From NCBI GenBank assembly GCA_964484515.1, contig CAZAGT010000002.1:1-43566 (forward strand): a stretch of 43,566 bases of DNA, read 5' to 3'. Position numbers and translations under genes: made by a program. Below are positions 33,614 to 42,757 of the stretch, one piece after another (positions within the stretch are counted from its first letter, which is position 1; every line of letters starts with the position of its first letter). The notes below the pieces were generated by a model. That model was given only the letters and a program-made list of their open reading frames with translations. It was not told the DNA's origin and made no database searches. Source of the stretch: CAZAGT01 sp964484515 (GTDB lineage Bacteria; Desulfobacterota; DSM-4660; Desulfatiglandales; HGW-15).

Positions 33614-33919
33614 ATGGCTAGAAAGGTTCTCGAGACGTCAGTTCGTGATCCCCTCCGTATATTCTTTTCCCTTCATCTGAATTCTGTGATTTCACGGTTG
33701 GCCACAAAAAAGACGGCTCACATCTTTCCGGCCGAGTTTGATTTGGAATGTAGCAGGTCAAAATGAAGAAAGGATGAAGAGGACGGGGAGGAGAATATTC
33801 TTGGGTTAGCCGTTTTTGATTACGTCGTAGACTCTGCTGGCGCGCACCGCCACCACGGAACAGCCGCAGGCCGTGGCCCCCTGGTAAATGGATCAACTAC
33901 TTGAGCAATTGGACGCCTA
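33442..33919. repeat. Rearranged direct repeat copy 2
   Basis: Bases 33442-33538 match 29703-29799 inside the glycosyltransferase gene, and 33536-33919 match 30596-30981. The ~800 bp that separate these blocks in copy 1 are deleted, with the junction in GGC(A/G)ACCA shared by both. The copy sits upstream of the CmoA-like gene. Confidence 0.9.
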
Positions 33920-34116
33920 GTAAACCGCCAAGCACCGTCAACGCCCAAAATCCCGCGGCGCGGCGGCAACGTTTGCCAAGCAGCACGAACTCGGGATATG
34001 CCCATGGGCCGACGGTATCGCCAGTCAGACAACGAACTGGCGAAACATGTCAAACTCCTTCCAGGACCCGGTTTGCCGCCTCCTGTCCACAAAGGGGTCT
34101 CGTCCTTTTGGGATAT
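33920..34116. other. Intergenic junction with a short repeat shared with 39671-39731
   Basis: After the end of repeat copy 2 there is no gene until the RND pump. Bases 34001-34061 (starting CCCATGGGCC) resemble 39671-39731, upstream of the same efflux operon, at roughly 80% identity. No terminator for the efflux operon is obvious. Confidence 0.5.
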
Positions 34117-37100
34117 TTATGCATCCTTAATATGAGCTAGGGTTTTGTAAACTAGCGGCATCACCATAGTGACCAGCGGTGTCTGCACCAGCAGGCCGGA
34201 AATAATCGCCACTGCCAGGGGCTGTTGCATCTGCGAACCCTGACCCATGGCGAGTGCCAACGGCAGTAGTGCGAAAATGGCCGCGAGCGTCGTCATGGTA
34301 ATGGGGCGCATGCGATTGACCCCTGCCTGGACCAGAGCCTGACCCTTTTCACGCCCATGGCGCACCAAATCTTGGTACTCGGAGAAGTAGAAAATCGAGA
34401 CCTCGGTCACGATACCGACAATCATGGTCATGCCCATCATGGCAGTGATGTTCAGCTCGATACCGGTAATCCAAAGGCCAATGAACACCATCCCCGTGGC
34501 CAGCAGTGGCATAGCAAGAATGGCCACGGCCGCAGCGAACTCCTCGTACAGGAACAAGAGGAGCAGGAAGACCAAACTTAGGGCTGCGACAAATACCGCG
34601 ATCAGCCCCCGGAAGGCGATCTGTTGCTGTTCGTACAAACCGCCAAGTTCATAATACATGTCACTGGGCAACAGACCCGGCTGCGCCAGGGCCTGTTTGA
34701 CATCGCGAATGGTTGAACCCAGGTCGCGCCCGCTGATACGGCCGGTTACAGCGACCATACGTTTCAGGTTGTCACGCGCTATTTGGGGTTGGCCGGTTTC
34801 TACCGATACATGGGCGATACGCTTGAGTGGGAAGCGGTGGCCGTCCAGGGCGCGTAGCCAGATTTTATCGATGGTGCCGATTCTATCGCGCGCGGAGGGT
34901 GGCACCCAGACGCGCACTCCGACCAGCTTGATATCTTCCTGAACCTGGGTGGTAACCAGTCCGTTGAACCAGGCATCGAGTTGTTGTGTGACCAGGTCGG
35001 GGTCGATGCCTTCTAGGGCTGCCTTGTCACGATCAACAATGAAATTTATCGCATCGCCGGCCATAACGATCCCATCCTTGACATCGACAACACCGGACCT
35101 TTTGCCGATAGCGGCGGCAACCCGGGGTGCAACCGACATCAGATCGTCGAGCTTGTCGCTGTACAGCTTGATTTCGATAGGCTGAGGGACGGCTGTCAGG
35201 TCACCGATCAGATCTTCCATCAACAACGCCATTTCCACTTCCAGGCCCGGTACTTCGTTTTCTATGCGGCCACGAATGGCGTCCATGACCTGATCGATAG
35301 GAGGCCGGGGCAAGGGTTTCAGACGCACGAAAAAGTCGCCCTGGTTGGCCTCGGTGAGCCCGCCGCCGAGTTGTAGCCCCGTACGTCGCGAGTAGGTCTC
35401 CACGGCCGGGTTGGCGCGAAGGATTGCCTCCACCTGCTGCAGCAGTCGGTCGGTTTCCGTCAATGAGGTACCTTCGGGTGATCGGTAATCGAGGATAAAC
35501 CCACCTTCGTCCATGTGAGGCATAAAACCGGAACCGACTTGCTTGTACGCTATATAGCCGACGATAAGCAGTGGGGCGATGCCAATGATTACCAGCGAGG
35601 GTGTTTTCATCAAGCGCTGCATCAGCCACCCGTAGCCGTGTTGCAGGCCCTTGAAAAGAGCGCCCACATCTTTTCTTTTTGCGTCCTTTTCGCTCAGCAG
35701 ATGTTCCGCGAGTAAGGGCACCGCCAGCCACGCCAGCAGGAAAGAAATAAACAGGCTGCTGGCCATGGTCAGCGACAAGGCCCTGAAAAAAGCGCCGGTG
35801 ACGCCGCTTAGAAACGCCAGCGGTGCAAAGATGATAATGGTGGCGGCAGAAGAGCCGGCCAACGGCGGTGTAAACTCGATAGCAGCCTCTCGGATGGTCA
35901 GTGTCACATCACGGCTGCGCTGACGCAGACGGCGGATAATGTGCTCGATCATGACGATGGCATCGTCGACAATCAGGCCCACAGCCGCCGCCATGCCACC
36001 CAGCGTCATGATGTTGAAACTCATGTGCAAAACGTCGAGCAGCAGGATGGTGCTGGCCAGCACCGAGGGCACAATCAGAATCGCGACCAAGGCGATTCTC
36101 ACACTGCGCAAAAAGACCAGCAGCACGATTGCGGCCAGTCCAACACCGACAGCGATAGCATCGCGTACACTTTTGGCTGAGTCGGTGATCAGTTGGCTCT
36201 GGTCGTACCAGTTGGCGACATGCACGTCTTTGGGTAGCTTGTCCCGGTAACTCTCCAGGCGCTCTTTGACGCCCTTGACGATCTGCACGGTGTTTCCGCC
36301 GGGTTGCTGGTAGACCTGGACCAGCACCGCATCGTGACCGTCGGCGGTGACCCGCAGCCACTGCGGCGCGGTGCTCAGATATACCCGGGCAATATCTTCG
36401 AGCCGCACCAGACCATCGGCGCCGCTGCGCAATGCTGTCCCCTTGATCGTCTGCAGCGAGGAGATGCGGGTATCGGATAACAGCAGGTAAAGCTTGTAAT
36501 GGTCTTCCAGGTGCCCAACGGCCTGCAGCACATTGCTGGCCGACACGGACTTTGCCACGTCGCTGAAAGTCAGGCCGTAGGCGGCTAGCCTTTCAGGGTC
36601 GACCTCTACGCGGTACTCAGCCTGCTCCCCGCCCATCACTACCACCTTCGCCACGCCGTTGATGGTCGACAGGAGGGGCACCAGCTGGTAACTGGCCAGA
36701 TCACGCAACTGCACCAGGGACTGGGTATCGGAGATCAGGCTGTAGGCGGCCACCGGGAATACCGTAGGGTTCATGCGCCGAACGCTGAAGCGAGTGCCGG
36801 CCGGCAATTCCGGTAACACCTGGTTAATGGCGGACTCCACCTGCAGCATGGCGGCGACCATATCGTCACCCCAGCCGAAGTTGATCGACAGCTCAGCACT
36901 GCCGCGGCTAGTCGTGGAACGAAGGGCGACTACATCCGGTACTGAGCGCACCGCCTGTTCCACCCGACGAGTAACGGCGATCACCATCTGGTCGGCGGAG
37001 CGGTCGCCGGCTTCCAGCGAAACCACCACGCGCGGAAAATCCACGTGTGGAAACAGGGCGACGGGCAATTTCAAGCTGGCGGCGATGCCGGCAGCCGCCA

Positions 37101-37161
37101 AGATGGCGCTTAGGAACAGTATGGAGCGACGATGCGCAGCCGCCCAGTGCGCGATATCCAC
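34117..37161 (-). CDS. RND efflux pump permease
   Basis: This is a full-length 1014-aa RND inner-membrane transporter: 12 helices with two large periplasmic loops. The N-terminal helix leads into VALFPHVDFPRVVVSLEAG. The proton-relay helix 4 carries GGMAAAVGLIVDDAIVMIEH near 395-414, and helix 10 has NITAMMGMTMIVGIVTEVSI. It starts with GTG directly after the adaptor stop. The pair of acidic residues in VDDA is typical of HAE-type (drug/lipid) pumps; CusA-type metal residues are not evident to me. It works with the adaptor and TolC-type protein upstream to move substrates across both membranes. Confidence 0.95.
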   Translation of the reverse strand: MDIAHWAAAHRRSILFLSAILAAAGIAASLKLPVALFPHVDFPRVVVSLEAGDRSADQMVIAVTRRVEQAVRSVPDVVALRSTTSRGSAELSINFGWGDDMVAAMLQVESAINQVLPELPAGTRFSVRRMNPTVFPVAAYSLISDTQSLVQLRDLASYQLVPLLSTINGVAKVVVMGGEQAEYRVEVDPERLAAYGLTFSDVAKSVSASNVLQAVGHLEDHYKLYLLLSDTRISSLQTIKGTALRSGADGLVRLEDIARVYLSTAPQWLRVTADGHDAVLVQVYQQPGGNTVQIVKGVKERLESYRDKLPKDVHVANWYDQSQLITDSAKSVRDAIAVGVGLAAIVLLVFLRSVRIALVAILIVPSVLASTILLLDVLHMSFNIMTLGGMAAAVGLIVDDAIVMIEHIIRRLRQRSRDVTLTIREAAIEFTPPLAGSSAATIIIFAPLAFLSGVTGAFFRALSLTMASSLFISFLLAWLAVPLLAEHLLSEKDAKRKDVGALFKGLQHGYGWLMQRLMKTPSLVIIGIAPLLIVGYIAYKQVGSGFMPHMDEGGFILDYRSPEGTSLTETDRLLQQVEAILRANPAVETYSRRTGLQLGGGLTEANQGDFFVRLKPLPRPPIDQVMDAIRGRIENEVPGLEVEMALLMEDLIGDLTAVPQPIEIKLYSDKLDDLMSVAPRVAAAIGKRSGVVDVKDGIVMAGDAINFIVDRDKAALEGIDPDLVTQQLDAWFNGLVTTQVQEDIKLVGVRVWVPPSARDRIGTIDKIWLRALDGHRFPLKRIAHVSVETGQPQIARDNLKRMVAVTGRISGRDLGSTIRDVKQALAQPGLLPSDMYYELGGLYEQQQIAFRGLIAVFVAALSLVFLLLLFLYEEFAAAVAILAMPLLATGMVFIGLWITGIELNITAMMGMTMIVGIVTEVSIFYFSEYQDLVRHGREKGQALVQAGVNRMRPITMTTLAAIFALLPLALAMGQGSQMQQPLAVAIISGLLVQTPLVTMVMPLVYKTLAHIKDA

Positions 37162-38187
37162 TTACCCGCCCTCCCGTACCGACATACCATCCTTGAGCTC
37201 ATAGTTGCCGATACTGACAATGGTCTCATCAGGCTTCAGACCGCTGGTGATCTCAATCCACTGATTTCCCTCCAACCCCGTTGTAACAGCAACGCGCTGT
37301 GCCCTGCCGCCGATAACGCGAAACACATAGGCGCCGTGTTCATCCTGCAAGACCGCACTGCGCGGTACGGTCATGCCGGTGCGTGCATTGAGTTGGATAT
37401 CGGCAACCAGACTGCTGCCTAACACCAGACGGTCGGTCTGCTCGGGCGGGATGGAGACCAGCACGTCCACCAGGTTGGTCGCTGGATTGATGATGGCGTG
37501 AATTTCCCGCACTTGACTGTCTGCCTCGTAATCCGGAACGAACACTGAACGAATCTTCACGGGAGTACCGGGTTTAAGCAATCGGATATCTTCCGGTTCC
37601 ACGCCAAGGCGGGCCACAAAACGATTGCCGATGGCAATCTCCAAGACTGCGGCGCCCGCCTGCAATCGGTCGCCCTGCTTCACCTTGAGCTGAGTGATGA
37701 TGCCAGCGGTGGGAGAAGACATTTTATCCCTTGTCTTGTTCTGTCCCTGGGCCTCCAGCGCTTGCAGCCCGGCCCGGGCATCCTGCAAAGCATTACGTGC
37801 GGCCTCTACCTGCGCGTTGGTGGCCAGCTGTTCTTTCAAAAGCCGTTGTTGGCGGGCCAGTTCACCCTGCGCGTAATCCACCGCACTGCGCGCCTTCAAA
37901 TAGTCCATGTGTGCACCCGGTGATGTGGCCAGTTCCAACAGGATCTCGCCACGTTCTACTCTCTGCCCGGGGACTACCGCCACACGGGTAATCAGCCCGT
38001 CATGCAACAGAGAAATGGTCTGCACGGCATTGGGATCCGCCTCTACCTGTCCATATACCGTCAGGGTTTCACTGATCGGCCGTTGCACGACTTTGGCCTG
38101 TCGGATCAGCACAGAGGGTTCCTGCGCCCACACCCTCGAAATGGCTATCACCAGCTCCAATGCGCAGACGATCATTGTCTGTTTCAC
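37162..38187 (-). CDS. RND periplasmic adaptor (membrane fusion protein)
   Basis: This 341-aa adaptor starts with GTG overlapping the TolC gene stop by one base. It has a signal peptide (1-21, SRVWAQEPS), a lipoyl/barrel-sandwich domain split by a coiled-coil hairpin (about 85-150, KEQLATNAQVEAARNALQDA), a beta-barrel domain (RLGVEPEDIRLLKPGTPVKI), and a membrane-proximal domain ending in YELKDGMSVREGG. There is no lipobox. It links the RND pump to the outer-membrane channel. Confidence 0.93.
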   Translation of the reverse strand: MKQTMIVCALELVIAISRVWAQEPSVLIRQAKVVQRPISETLTVYGQVEADPNAVQTISLLHDGLITRVAVVPGQRVERGEILLELATSPGAHMDYLKARSAVDYAQGELARQQRLLKEQLATNAQVEAARNALQDARAGLQALEAQGQNKTRDKMSSPTAGIITQLKVKQGDRLQAGAAVLEIAIGNRFVARLGVEPEDIRLLKPGTPVKIRSVFVPDYEADSQVREIHAIINPATNLVDVLVSIPPEQTDRLVLGSSLVADIQLNARTGMTVPRSAVLQDEHGAYVFRVIGGRAQRVAVTTGLEGNQWIEITSGLKPDETIVSIGNYELKDGMSVREGG

Positions 38188-39572
38188 TATTGTTTGTCTC
38201 CTTCTGAAACATCATCGAGCTGGGCCGTACCATTTCCTGGCATGCCCAACAAGGTCTGTAGGGCAATAAGGTTATTCCTCTGCGTCTGATCCAGGCTAAT
38301 CTGCTCCAGGCGCTTGGTGATCCAGGTAATTTCCATATTCAGAAGGGTCAAGGCGTCGATATCGCCGTGTTGGTAGGCCTCGCGCCCACGGGTGACTATG
38401 TTTTCCAGGATCGGCAAATATTCATTGAGCTGCTTTTGCTGCGCAGCAACAATGGACTGCAAATGGATCAGCTTGTCCACATCCACCGCGGCCTGATCGA
38501 GACGCGCCTGATATTCCTCGCGCAGCTGTTCGCGCGTCGCCCGCTGGATAGCGATCGCCCCCCTGTTGCCCGCAAACAACGGCAGGTTAAGGCCTATAGT
38601 GAAACCAGCTGTGTACACGTTCCCCGTATCGCGGGCGCGATTAATGCCGATACTGAACGAAGGAAACTGCGCGAGGATGGCAGCGCGGACCTTGGCCTCC
38701 TGGCTGCGATAGCCTGCCTGCAAAGCCAAGAGATCGGGACGGCGCTGTGGCAGAGTTTGAAGTTCGCTGCTCAGTGCTTGATCGTCCAGTAGCCTCGGCA
38801 TGGGGGGCAGGCGAATCTCCAGCAGCACATCGGGAACCAGACCCATTAACAGGTTTAATGCGTGGCGGGTATCGTTGCAGGTCTGTTCCAGTTGATAGAT
38901 CTGGCTCAGAGTATCAAGCAGCGCGGTCAGGTCGGTGCCACTCACATCCAGCGTGAGGTCGCCTCGCGCCACTGCCTCGCTCGAACGCTGGTAGCGTTGT
39001 TGGTAGAGGTCTCTCATCTCTTGCAACAAGGCGATCTGTTGACATTCGCTGGCCAGGCTGACGGCCAAAGAGCGTGCTTGTTGACTCACCAGCCACTCCT
39101 GCCACAACAGATCGAGGCGGACCTGCTGTTCGGCCTGTTGCGCACTATCCACCCGTGCCCCGCGGGTAATCAGCGGGATGATCTCGTAACTCAGTCCGGT
39201 GATGAACGCATTGACCGTGCCCGGAAGGCTTCCGGTGGGATGATCGAGATTGGCAGCCAACTGGGGGTCGGGCAACAGGCCGGCAGAAAACAGCTGGGCG
39301 CGCTTTATCCCGAGCTGCTTGCGCTGTGCCTTTAGATCGGGATTATTGTGCACCGCGAAAATGGCCACTTCAGTGAGGCTCAGGCAGTTTCACGCAGTGG
39401 TGGGCGGCAAGGTTGACGGCTTCCTCAGCTGAGCGACGTTTGGCGAGAGATTGACGCTCCTGGGTAGTGGTTTTGGCTGATAGCTGGCGCAACCGACGAG
39501 CAGCAGGATGATAACTGCGGTCGATACCGTCCGTAGACGCCGATGATGCTTCGGGATGAGAATACACTGCAT
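38187..39572 (-). pseudogene. TolC-family outer-membrane factor with in-frame TGA
   Basis: From ATG 39572 the frame reads MQCILIPKHHRRLRTV, then a lipoprotein signal (IILLLVGCASYQ, lipobox LVGC) and PLPRSVNLSPNV, to a TGA at 39390-39392. The same frame then continues NCLSLTEVAIFAVHNNPDLK and on through a complete TolC-type helical protein to 38187. The codon after PPTTA is therefore a nonsense codon; TGG to TGA is one way to get it. A GTG at 39368 could restart translation, but the product would lack the export signal. The rest (QLAANLDHPTGS, two coiled-coil repeats) looks intact. A sequencing or assembly error is the alternative. Confidence 0.75.
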
Positions 39573-39821
39573 GCCGGCCTCTCTGGTAGAATCAATAGAC
39601 TCTTCGCATCAGCGAGGAGCCCTGAAGAACTAAAATTCCAGAGCAACGAGCATCACGACCACGAGATGGCCCCATGGGCCGTGGGTATCAGGCAGTCAGG
39701 CAACGAACGGGCGAAACCTAGCAAACTCTTCTATCTTGAGTGCTATTTTCTGAATATGCACTGTTGAGATGGTACCCGCATTGGCCTCCGCAAAGCTTTA
39801 CTTCATTTATATCTTGCTGAT
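39573..39821. other. Upstream region of the efflux operon
   Basis: This 249-bp region should hold the efflux operon promoter. Bases 39671-39731 repeat the sequence at 34001-34061. The palindrome-like CCCCATGGGCC is at the start of the repeat. No regulator gene is adjacent on this side. Confidence 0.45.
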
Positions 39822-40152
39822 CTACTGGGAAGACCTTGCAAGCCTGCGGCCGGCATAAATCGTAAGTAAGACATCTCCCTTGTCCGGTATCTCCGCGGCA
39901 TCAACCCTTGCTTCTACCGGTATCGCCCGGTTTTCCAAGAACGTGTCGCGCACCCGGGTTGACCCAAAGGGCCACCTCAAAGCTCGAATGGTCGCTCCCA
40001 ACCTTACAGTGAATCAGGAGCGGGCAAGGGGCAATTCGAAAGAGGCTCCGCCGTTCTTGGATTTCTTGTGGAGAAGGCATCTTTTCGGCGTTCACACCTA
40101 GATCGTAACGCCTGACCCCAAAACTTCCTGCAGGTTTCTTTCTCTTCTTCAT
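39822..40152 (-). pseudogene. Frameshifted gene with RRxxxR motif
   Basis: The minus strand starts MKKRKKPAGSFGVRRYDLGV and continues to KVGSDHSSFEVALW. It then moves to another frame near 39962, reading TRVRDTFLENRAIPVEARVD, then GDVLLTIYAGRRLARSSQ and a TAG at 39822. The two parts make one ~110-aa protein if a single base is corrected. ERRSLFRI has the RRxxxR spacing of PilZ domains, but the rest is too unlike PilZ to be sure. It has no clear partner; the neighbouring ABC operon ends 109 bp away. Confidence 0.5.
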
Positions 40153-40261
40153 ATCATGGCTCGGCAGTGTCTTCGCCCCTCAGATTGACGATTGAGCGTA
40201 TTTCGAACTTGCGTGTATAATACTTCGGCTCGTCCCGATCCAGTTGCACCAATCGATACGA

Positions 40262-40390
40262 CTAACTGGGGGTGACTAAATGAAAGTCCGCCTGTTCTTC
40301 CAGGTACAAGTAACGCACGGCAAAGATGAAGCCGACAAAGCAGAGGATCATCGTAACCATCTTCATACCCTTTGTCCAACGGATCTTCAC
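40262..40390 (-). CDS. 42-aa single-helix membrane protein ending the ABC operon
   Basis: A short frame starts with GTG overlapping the stop of the Ig-like gene (GTGA at 40387-40390): VKIRWTKGMKMVTMILCFVG, then FIFAVRYLYLEE, ending LVTPS. Basic residues precede one clear transmembrane helix (about 11-28), with a short charged tail. Overlap with the previous gene and the strong hydrophobic pattern support it as real. It may be a small subunit of the exporter. No family is known to me. Confidence 0.6.
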   Translation of the reverse strand: MKIRWTKGMKMVTMILCFVGFIFAVRYLYLEEQADFHLVTPS

Positions 40391-40935
40391 GCTTGCCCCT
40401 TTCTGTGACGCAGGAATCTTTTGTTAAAGATCATTAAGCTGATGATCAATAAAGGGACGCCGGCGGCGACCGGTAACACCCGTCCGGCCTGGAGCACCGG
40501 TTTCTGCCGAACATGGAATTGGATGGTCGGGCTGGTAAAGACCCTTCGCCCACTGCGGTCAGTGACGCTGACCACCACCCGGTAGTCGCCGCCCTTGATC
40601 AGTCGCATGGGCCAGTCGCACCGCAGAGACTGTCCGGGTTTCAGGGCCGTTCCGGTAATGGCCCTCTGGGCGCTCCAGTCTTCTAGGTCCACCGGCTGTT
40701 CATTGCCCGGATCGATTTCCACCAGGCTGATCCATTCCACCAGTCCCTCAATGGGGTTTGAACCCGTGTTGGTTATGGTGCTCCGGAATTGCAGGTGATC
40801 TCCCATGACAGGGACAGATGGGTTGCTCTCATCCGGGCCAAGGTCTAGGGCCAACGGGTCCTCGGACGCCGCTGAGACTTCTGCCAATAGGACCGTCGTG
40901 ATCATTGCCAGGAGCAAATGTTTCCATTGTCGCAT
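40387..40935 (-). CDS. Exported Ig-like protein anchored by a C-terminal helix
   Basis: This 182-aa protein starts at ATG 40935 (AAGGA 8 nt upstream) with a signal peptide (1-24, LLAEVSAASED). The mature part is a beta-sandwich domain (VMGDHLQFRSTITNTGSNP, then KPGQSLRCDW, then DYRVVVSVTDRSGRRVF), like CARDB/BACON-type Ig domains. It ends in a transmembrane helix (AAGVPLLIISLMIFN) and a basic tail. It lies in the operon after the ABC permease by 11 bp. Periplasmic Ig domains beside ABC-2 pairs may present substrate, but its function is not known. Confidence 0.72.
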   Translation of the reverse strand: MRQWKHLLLAMITTVLLAEVSAASEDPLALDLGPDESNPSVPVMGDHLQFRSTITNTGSNPIEGLVEWISLVEIDPGNEQPVDLEDWSAQRAITGTALKPGQSLRCDWPMRLIKGGDYRVVVSVTDRSGRRVFTSPTIQFHVRQKPVLQAGRVLPVAAGVPLLIISLMIFNKRFLRHRKGQA

Positions 40936-40946
40936 GGCATCTTTCC

Positions 40947-41702
40947 TTATTGAAAATTGGGATGAGCGGCGCTGCGTCGTGCCGCCAGCACACACAGCAC
41001 CAACCACACGACCACCAGAAAAAGTCGCGCTATCTGGGCCGCAAACGGTTGGCTGTCGATAATGACGCTGTCGAAGGTGTTGAGCGCCCCGGCGAAGGGA
41101 TTAACCTTGTCCATGGCGCGCCCGATGATGGTCCCGCGCAGACCCGGGCCGATCAATAAAGGACTGGCGGCCAGCATCAGCAAGGTGACCGTGCTCAGCA
41201 GAGAAGTCAGAACGCTGCCCGTGTGGGCCGACACCGCCATGGCCAGGTAGCCGAATCCGAGCACCACCGGGGTGCCGAAAAGGGCCAGGTAGAAAAGGGC
41301 CGCTCCAAGGTTCTGGCCGCCTGCGCCGACCGCCCACAGGTAAGGCGTCGCCGTCACGAACATAAGGCCCCAGGCACTCAGCATTCCCAAAGCCTTGCCA
41401 TTAAGCAACGCGTTGGCGCTGACCGGCGTGCAGAGCAGGGGCAGCAGCGTACCGCGTTCCCTTTCCCCTGCGTAGGCGTCGCTTCCCAGAATGGCGGCAA
41501 GCAGAGCACCGGCGGCTAGGACCGTTGCGGCCATCATGTAAACTACTTGGGCGTTGTCGAGCAGGCTGAGTTCGGTATTGCTGACCAGGAGGAGGCTGAA
41601 AGCGGACAGCAGGCCGCTGAAGGCCATCAACCACAACAGGCCGCGCTGGCTGCGCAGAATCTGGGCGCTTTCTTTGACTGCGATTGTCCAATGTATTTTC
41701 AT
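40947..41702 (-). CDS. ABC-2-type transporter permease
   Basis: This 251-aa protein has about six helices. It starts at ATG 41702, overlapping the stop of the ATPase gene (ATGA) with AGGGAG 7 nt upstream. The ERERGTLLPLLCTPVSANAL segment after helix 2 is the coupling region of ABC-2 permeases (NatB/NosY/GldA-partner type). It forms the membrane channel with the ATPase upstream. A frame running to 41813 is not used because it lies within the ATPase gene. Confidence 0.88.
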   Translation of the reverse strand: MKIHWTIAVKESAQILRSQRGLLWLMAFSGLLSAFSLLLVSNTELSLLDNAQVVYMMAATVLAAGALLAAILGSDAYAGERERGTLLPLLCTPVSANALLNGKALGMLSAWGLMFVTATPYLWAVGAGGQNLGAALFYLALFGTPVVLGFGYLAMAVSAHTGSVLTSLLSTVTLLMLAASPLLIGPGLRGTIIGRAMDKVNPFAGALNTFDSVIIDSQPFAAQIARLFLVVVWLVLCVLAARRSAAHPNFQ

Positions 41703-42634
41703 TGTGCTGCTCCCTGTAGGTGGGAATGATCCTGCGCGGTGATACTCAGATAGAGTTCCTCCAGACTCGAGGCCTCGGAACGGATCTCCAGGATGCGCCA
41801 TCCGCGCCGCCACAGTTCACCCCAAAGGGCGGAGGTACTTTTCGGGTTTTCGGACTGGATTCGGATGCGCCACCAGTCGCCTTCGTGAGCCAGCAGGGAA
41901 ATCCCGGCGGGGAGGATGGCAGCGTCTGGTTCGGCTTCCAGGCGCAGGCGGAAACGCCGCCCGCCCCCCTGTTCCGCCAGCAACTCGCCAAGATAGCCCT
42001 CGAGCCTAGTGCGGCCCTGATCAATGATGCCGAGTCTGTTACACAGACGGTCCACATCATCCAGTAAATGGGTGCACAGCAGCACCCCGGCGTTTCCTTC
42101 GGCGGCAAATTCAAGCAGCAGGTCGTGGATATCGCGCCTGCCCTTGGGATCGAGCCCATTGGTAGGTTCGTCCAGTATCAGCAGTTTGGGGTGCGGCATG
42201 AGAGCCCTTGCCACCGCCAGACGCTGTTTCATTCCTCTGGAATAGGTCCCGATGAGGCGGTGGGCCTCGGTGCCGAGACCGACTTTTTCCAACAACAGCT
42301 CCAGGTCATGGTCGGTGGGTGTTTGACCGTACAGGCGGTCGTACCACCGCAGGTAGCCTGGGGCGGTCATCCAGTCGTAAAACCCTGCATGTTCCGGCAA
42401 GACCCCGACAGAACGGCGAATTGCAGCGGCATGTATTCCGGGATCATGGCCCAACACGCTGACTTTCCCGCTGCTGGGTTTTCGCAGTCCTAGCAGGGCG
42501 AAAACGGTGGTGGACTTTCCGGCAGCGTTGGGACCGAGCAGGCCGTAGATATCACCAAGCTGCAAGTGCAGTTCGACGCCTCTGAGGATCTCCTTTCCTT
42601 CAATATTTAAATGCAGGTTCTCTACGCTGATCAT
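41699..42634 (-). CDS. ABC transporter ATP-binding protein
   Basis: This 311-aa ATPase has Walker A GPNAAGKST at about 34-42, Q-loop region SVGVLPEHAGFYDW, signature YSRGMKQRLAVARA at about 129-142, Walker B LLILDEPTNGLDPKG, and His-switch LLCTHLLDDV. The ~90-residue C-terminal extension is like that of NatA/CcmA-type exporters. It is the first gene of a four-gene operon with the permease, the Ig-like exported protein and the 42-aa membrane protein. The substrate is unknown; such systems export Na+, antibiotics or lipids, or assist maturation of exported proteins. Confidence 0.93.
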   Translation of the reverse strand: MISVENLHLNIEGKEILRGVELHLQLGDIYGLLGPNAAGKSTTVFALLGLRKPSSGKVSVLGHDPGIHAAAIRRSVGVLPEHAGFYDWMTAPGYLRWYDRLYGQTPTDHDLELLLEKVGLGTEAHRLIGTYSRGMKQRLAVARALMPHPKLLILDEPTNGLDPKGRRDIHDLLLEFAAEGNAGVLLCTHLLDDVDRLCNRLGIIDQGRTRLEGYLGELLAEQGGGRRFRLRLEAEPDAAILPAGISLLAHEGDWWRIRIQSENPKSTSALWGELWRRGWRILEIRSEASSLEELYLSITAQDHSHLQGAAQ

Positions 42635-42757
42635 GGCATAAGCCTCATATACCGAAGTTCACGCTGTGCGTGCGCCGGGAGCCGGGGCGCATCCGCGATG
42701 CCGGTCAATGCGCCCTGAACACATTGAAAAACCATTGTGCGGGGCGAATTGAGCGGA

